Shown here in pieces: positions 5,717-5,809 of a stretch of 5,809 bases of DNA. Under the pieces are notes generated by a model. The model did no database searches, had not been told where the DNA came from, and saw only the letters and a program-made list of their open reading frames with translations. The stretch is from Actinosomnolentus pattersoniae (SeqCode) (GTDB lineage Bacteria; Actinomycetota; UBA4738). The stretch covers positions 1 to 5,809 of the forward strand of contig JACDCJ010000125.1 in NCBI GenBank assembly GCA_013817655.1. Reading direction: 5' to 3'. Made by a program: the position numbers and the translations under genes. Position 1 is the stretch's first letter. Every line of letters begins with the position of its first letter.

Positions 5717-5809
5717 GTGACTGAAGCACTCGACCGGGGCCGCGCATCCTTCGGGCGGGGTGTTTGGGGCGACGCGTTCGCCCAGCTGTCCGTCGCTGAT
5801 CGCGAAGAC
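5717..5809 (+). CDS. N-terminal fragment of a probable LuxR/TPR-type transcriptional regulator
   Basis: Thirty-one codons are open to the window edge, starting at GTG 5717. The start is well constrained because an in-frame TGA lies at 5711-5713 with only one codon between. The readable N-terminus is VTEALDRGRASFGRGVWGDA, followed by FAQLSVADRED. From family knowledge, the pattern A-L-x-R-G-R-x-x-F-x-R-x-x-W-x-D-A-x-x-x-L-x-x-A-D is typical of the helical, TPR-like N-terminus of large actinobacterial LuxR-type regulators and related adenylate-cyclase or ATPase fusions. The C-terminal HTH lies outside the window, so the class is provisional. The Shine-Dalgarno sequence is poor (purine-rich GATGAAAA directly before the start). 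Confidence 0.6.
   Translation, partial: MTEALDRGRASFGRGVWGDAFAQLSVADRED

Overview
The window is high-GC bacterial DNA with GTG and ATG starts, purine-rich Shine-Dalgarno sites and GC-rich hairpins without U-tracts. An Lhr-type helicase, a TetR/MmpL pair and a LuxR-like N-terminus together fit an actinomycete-type genome (Actinomycetota). The phylum is an inference from gene content; nothing fixes a genus.

Layout, left to right. Positions 2-208 are the last 68 codons of an Lhr-type DEAD/DEAH helicase (+). Next comes a TetR-family repressor (293-985, +), then an operator-rich intergenic region and a large MMPL/RND-type membrane transporter (start re-assigned to ATG 1132, end 3381, +). A GC-rich perfect hairpin (3394-3426) separates the transporter from a convergent zinc-independent MDR oxidoreductase (3441-4451, -). 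Upstream of that, on the same strand, is a DinB-family protein (4663-5169, -). A gap of about 540 bases (5179-5716) has no recognisable intact gene but shows coding-like composition in two minus-strand frames. The window ends in the first 31 codons of what looks like a LuxR/TPR-type regulator (5717 onward, +).

The best-supported functional unit is tetR plus mmpL. The core TAC-N3-GTA occurs at the tetR promoter (254-262) and three times in the mmpL promoter/leader (1052-1060, 1084-1092, 1097-1105), with a degraded inverted copy at 1071-1079. The simplest reading is that the TetR protein represses both itself and the exporter until a ligand, perhaps an exported lipid or toxic compound, releases it. 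The MDR oxidoreductase and DinB protein have no visible operator of this type and appear to be separate units. No clearly novel multi-gene system is visible. The items most worth a second look are the multi-copy operator and the orphan region before the last gene.
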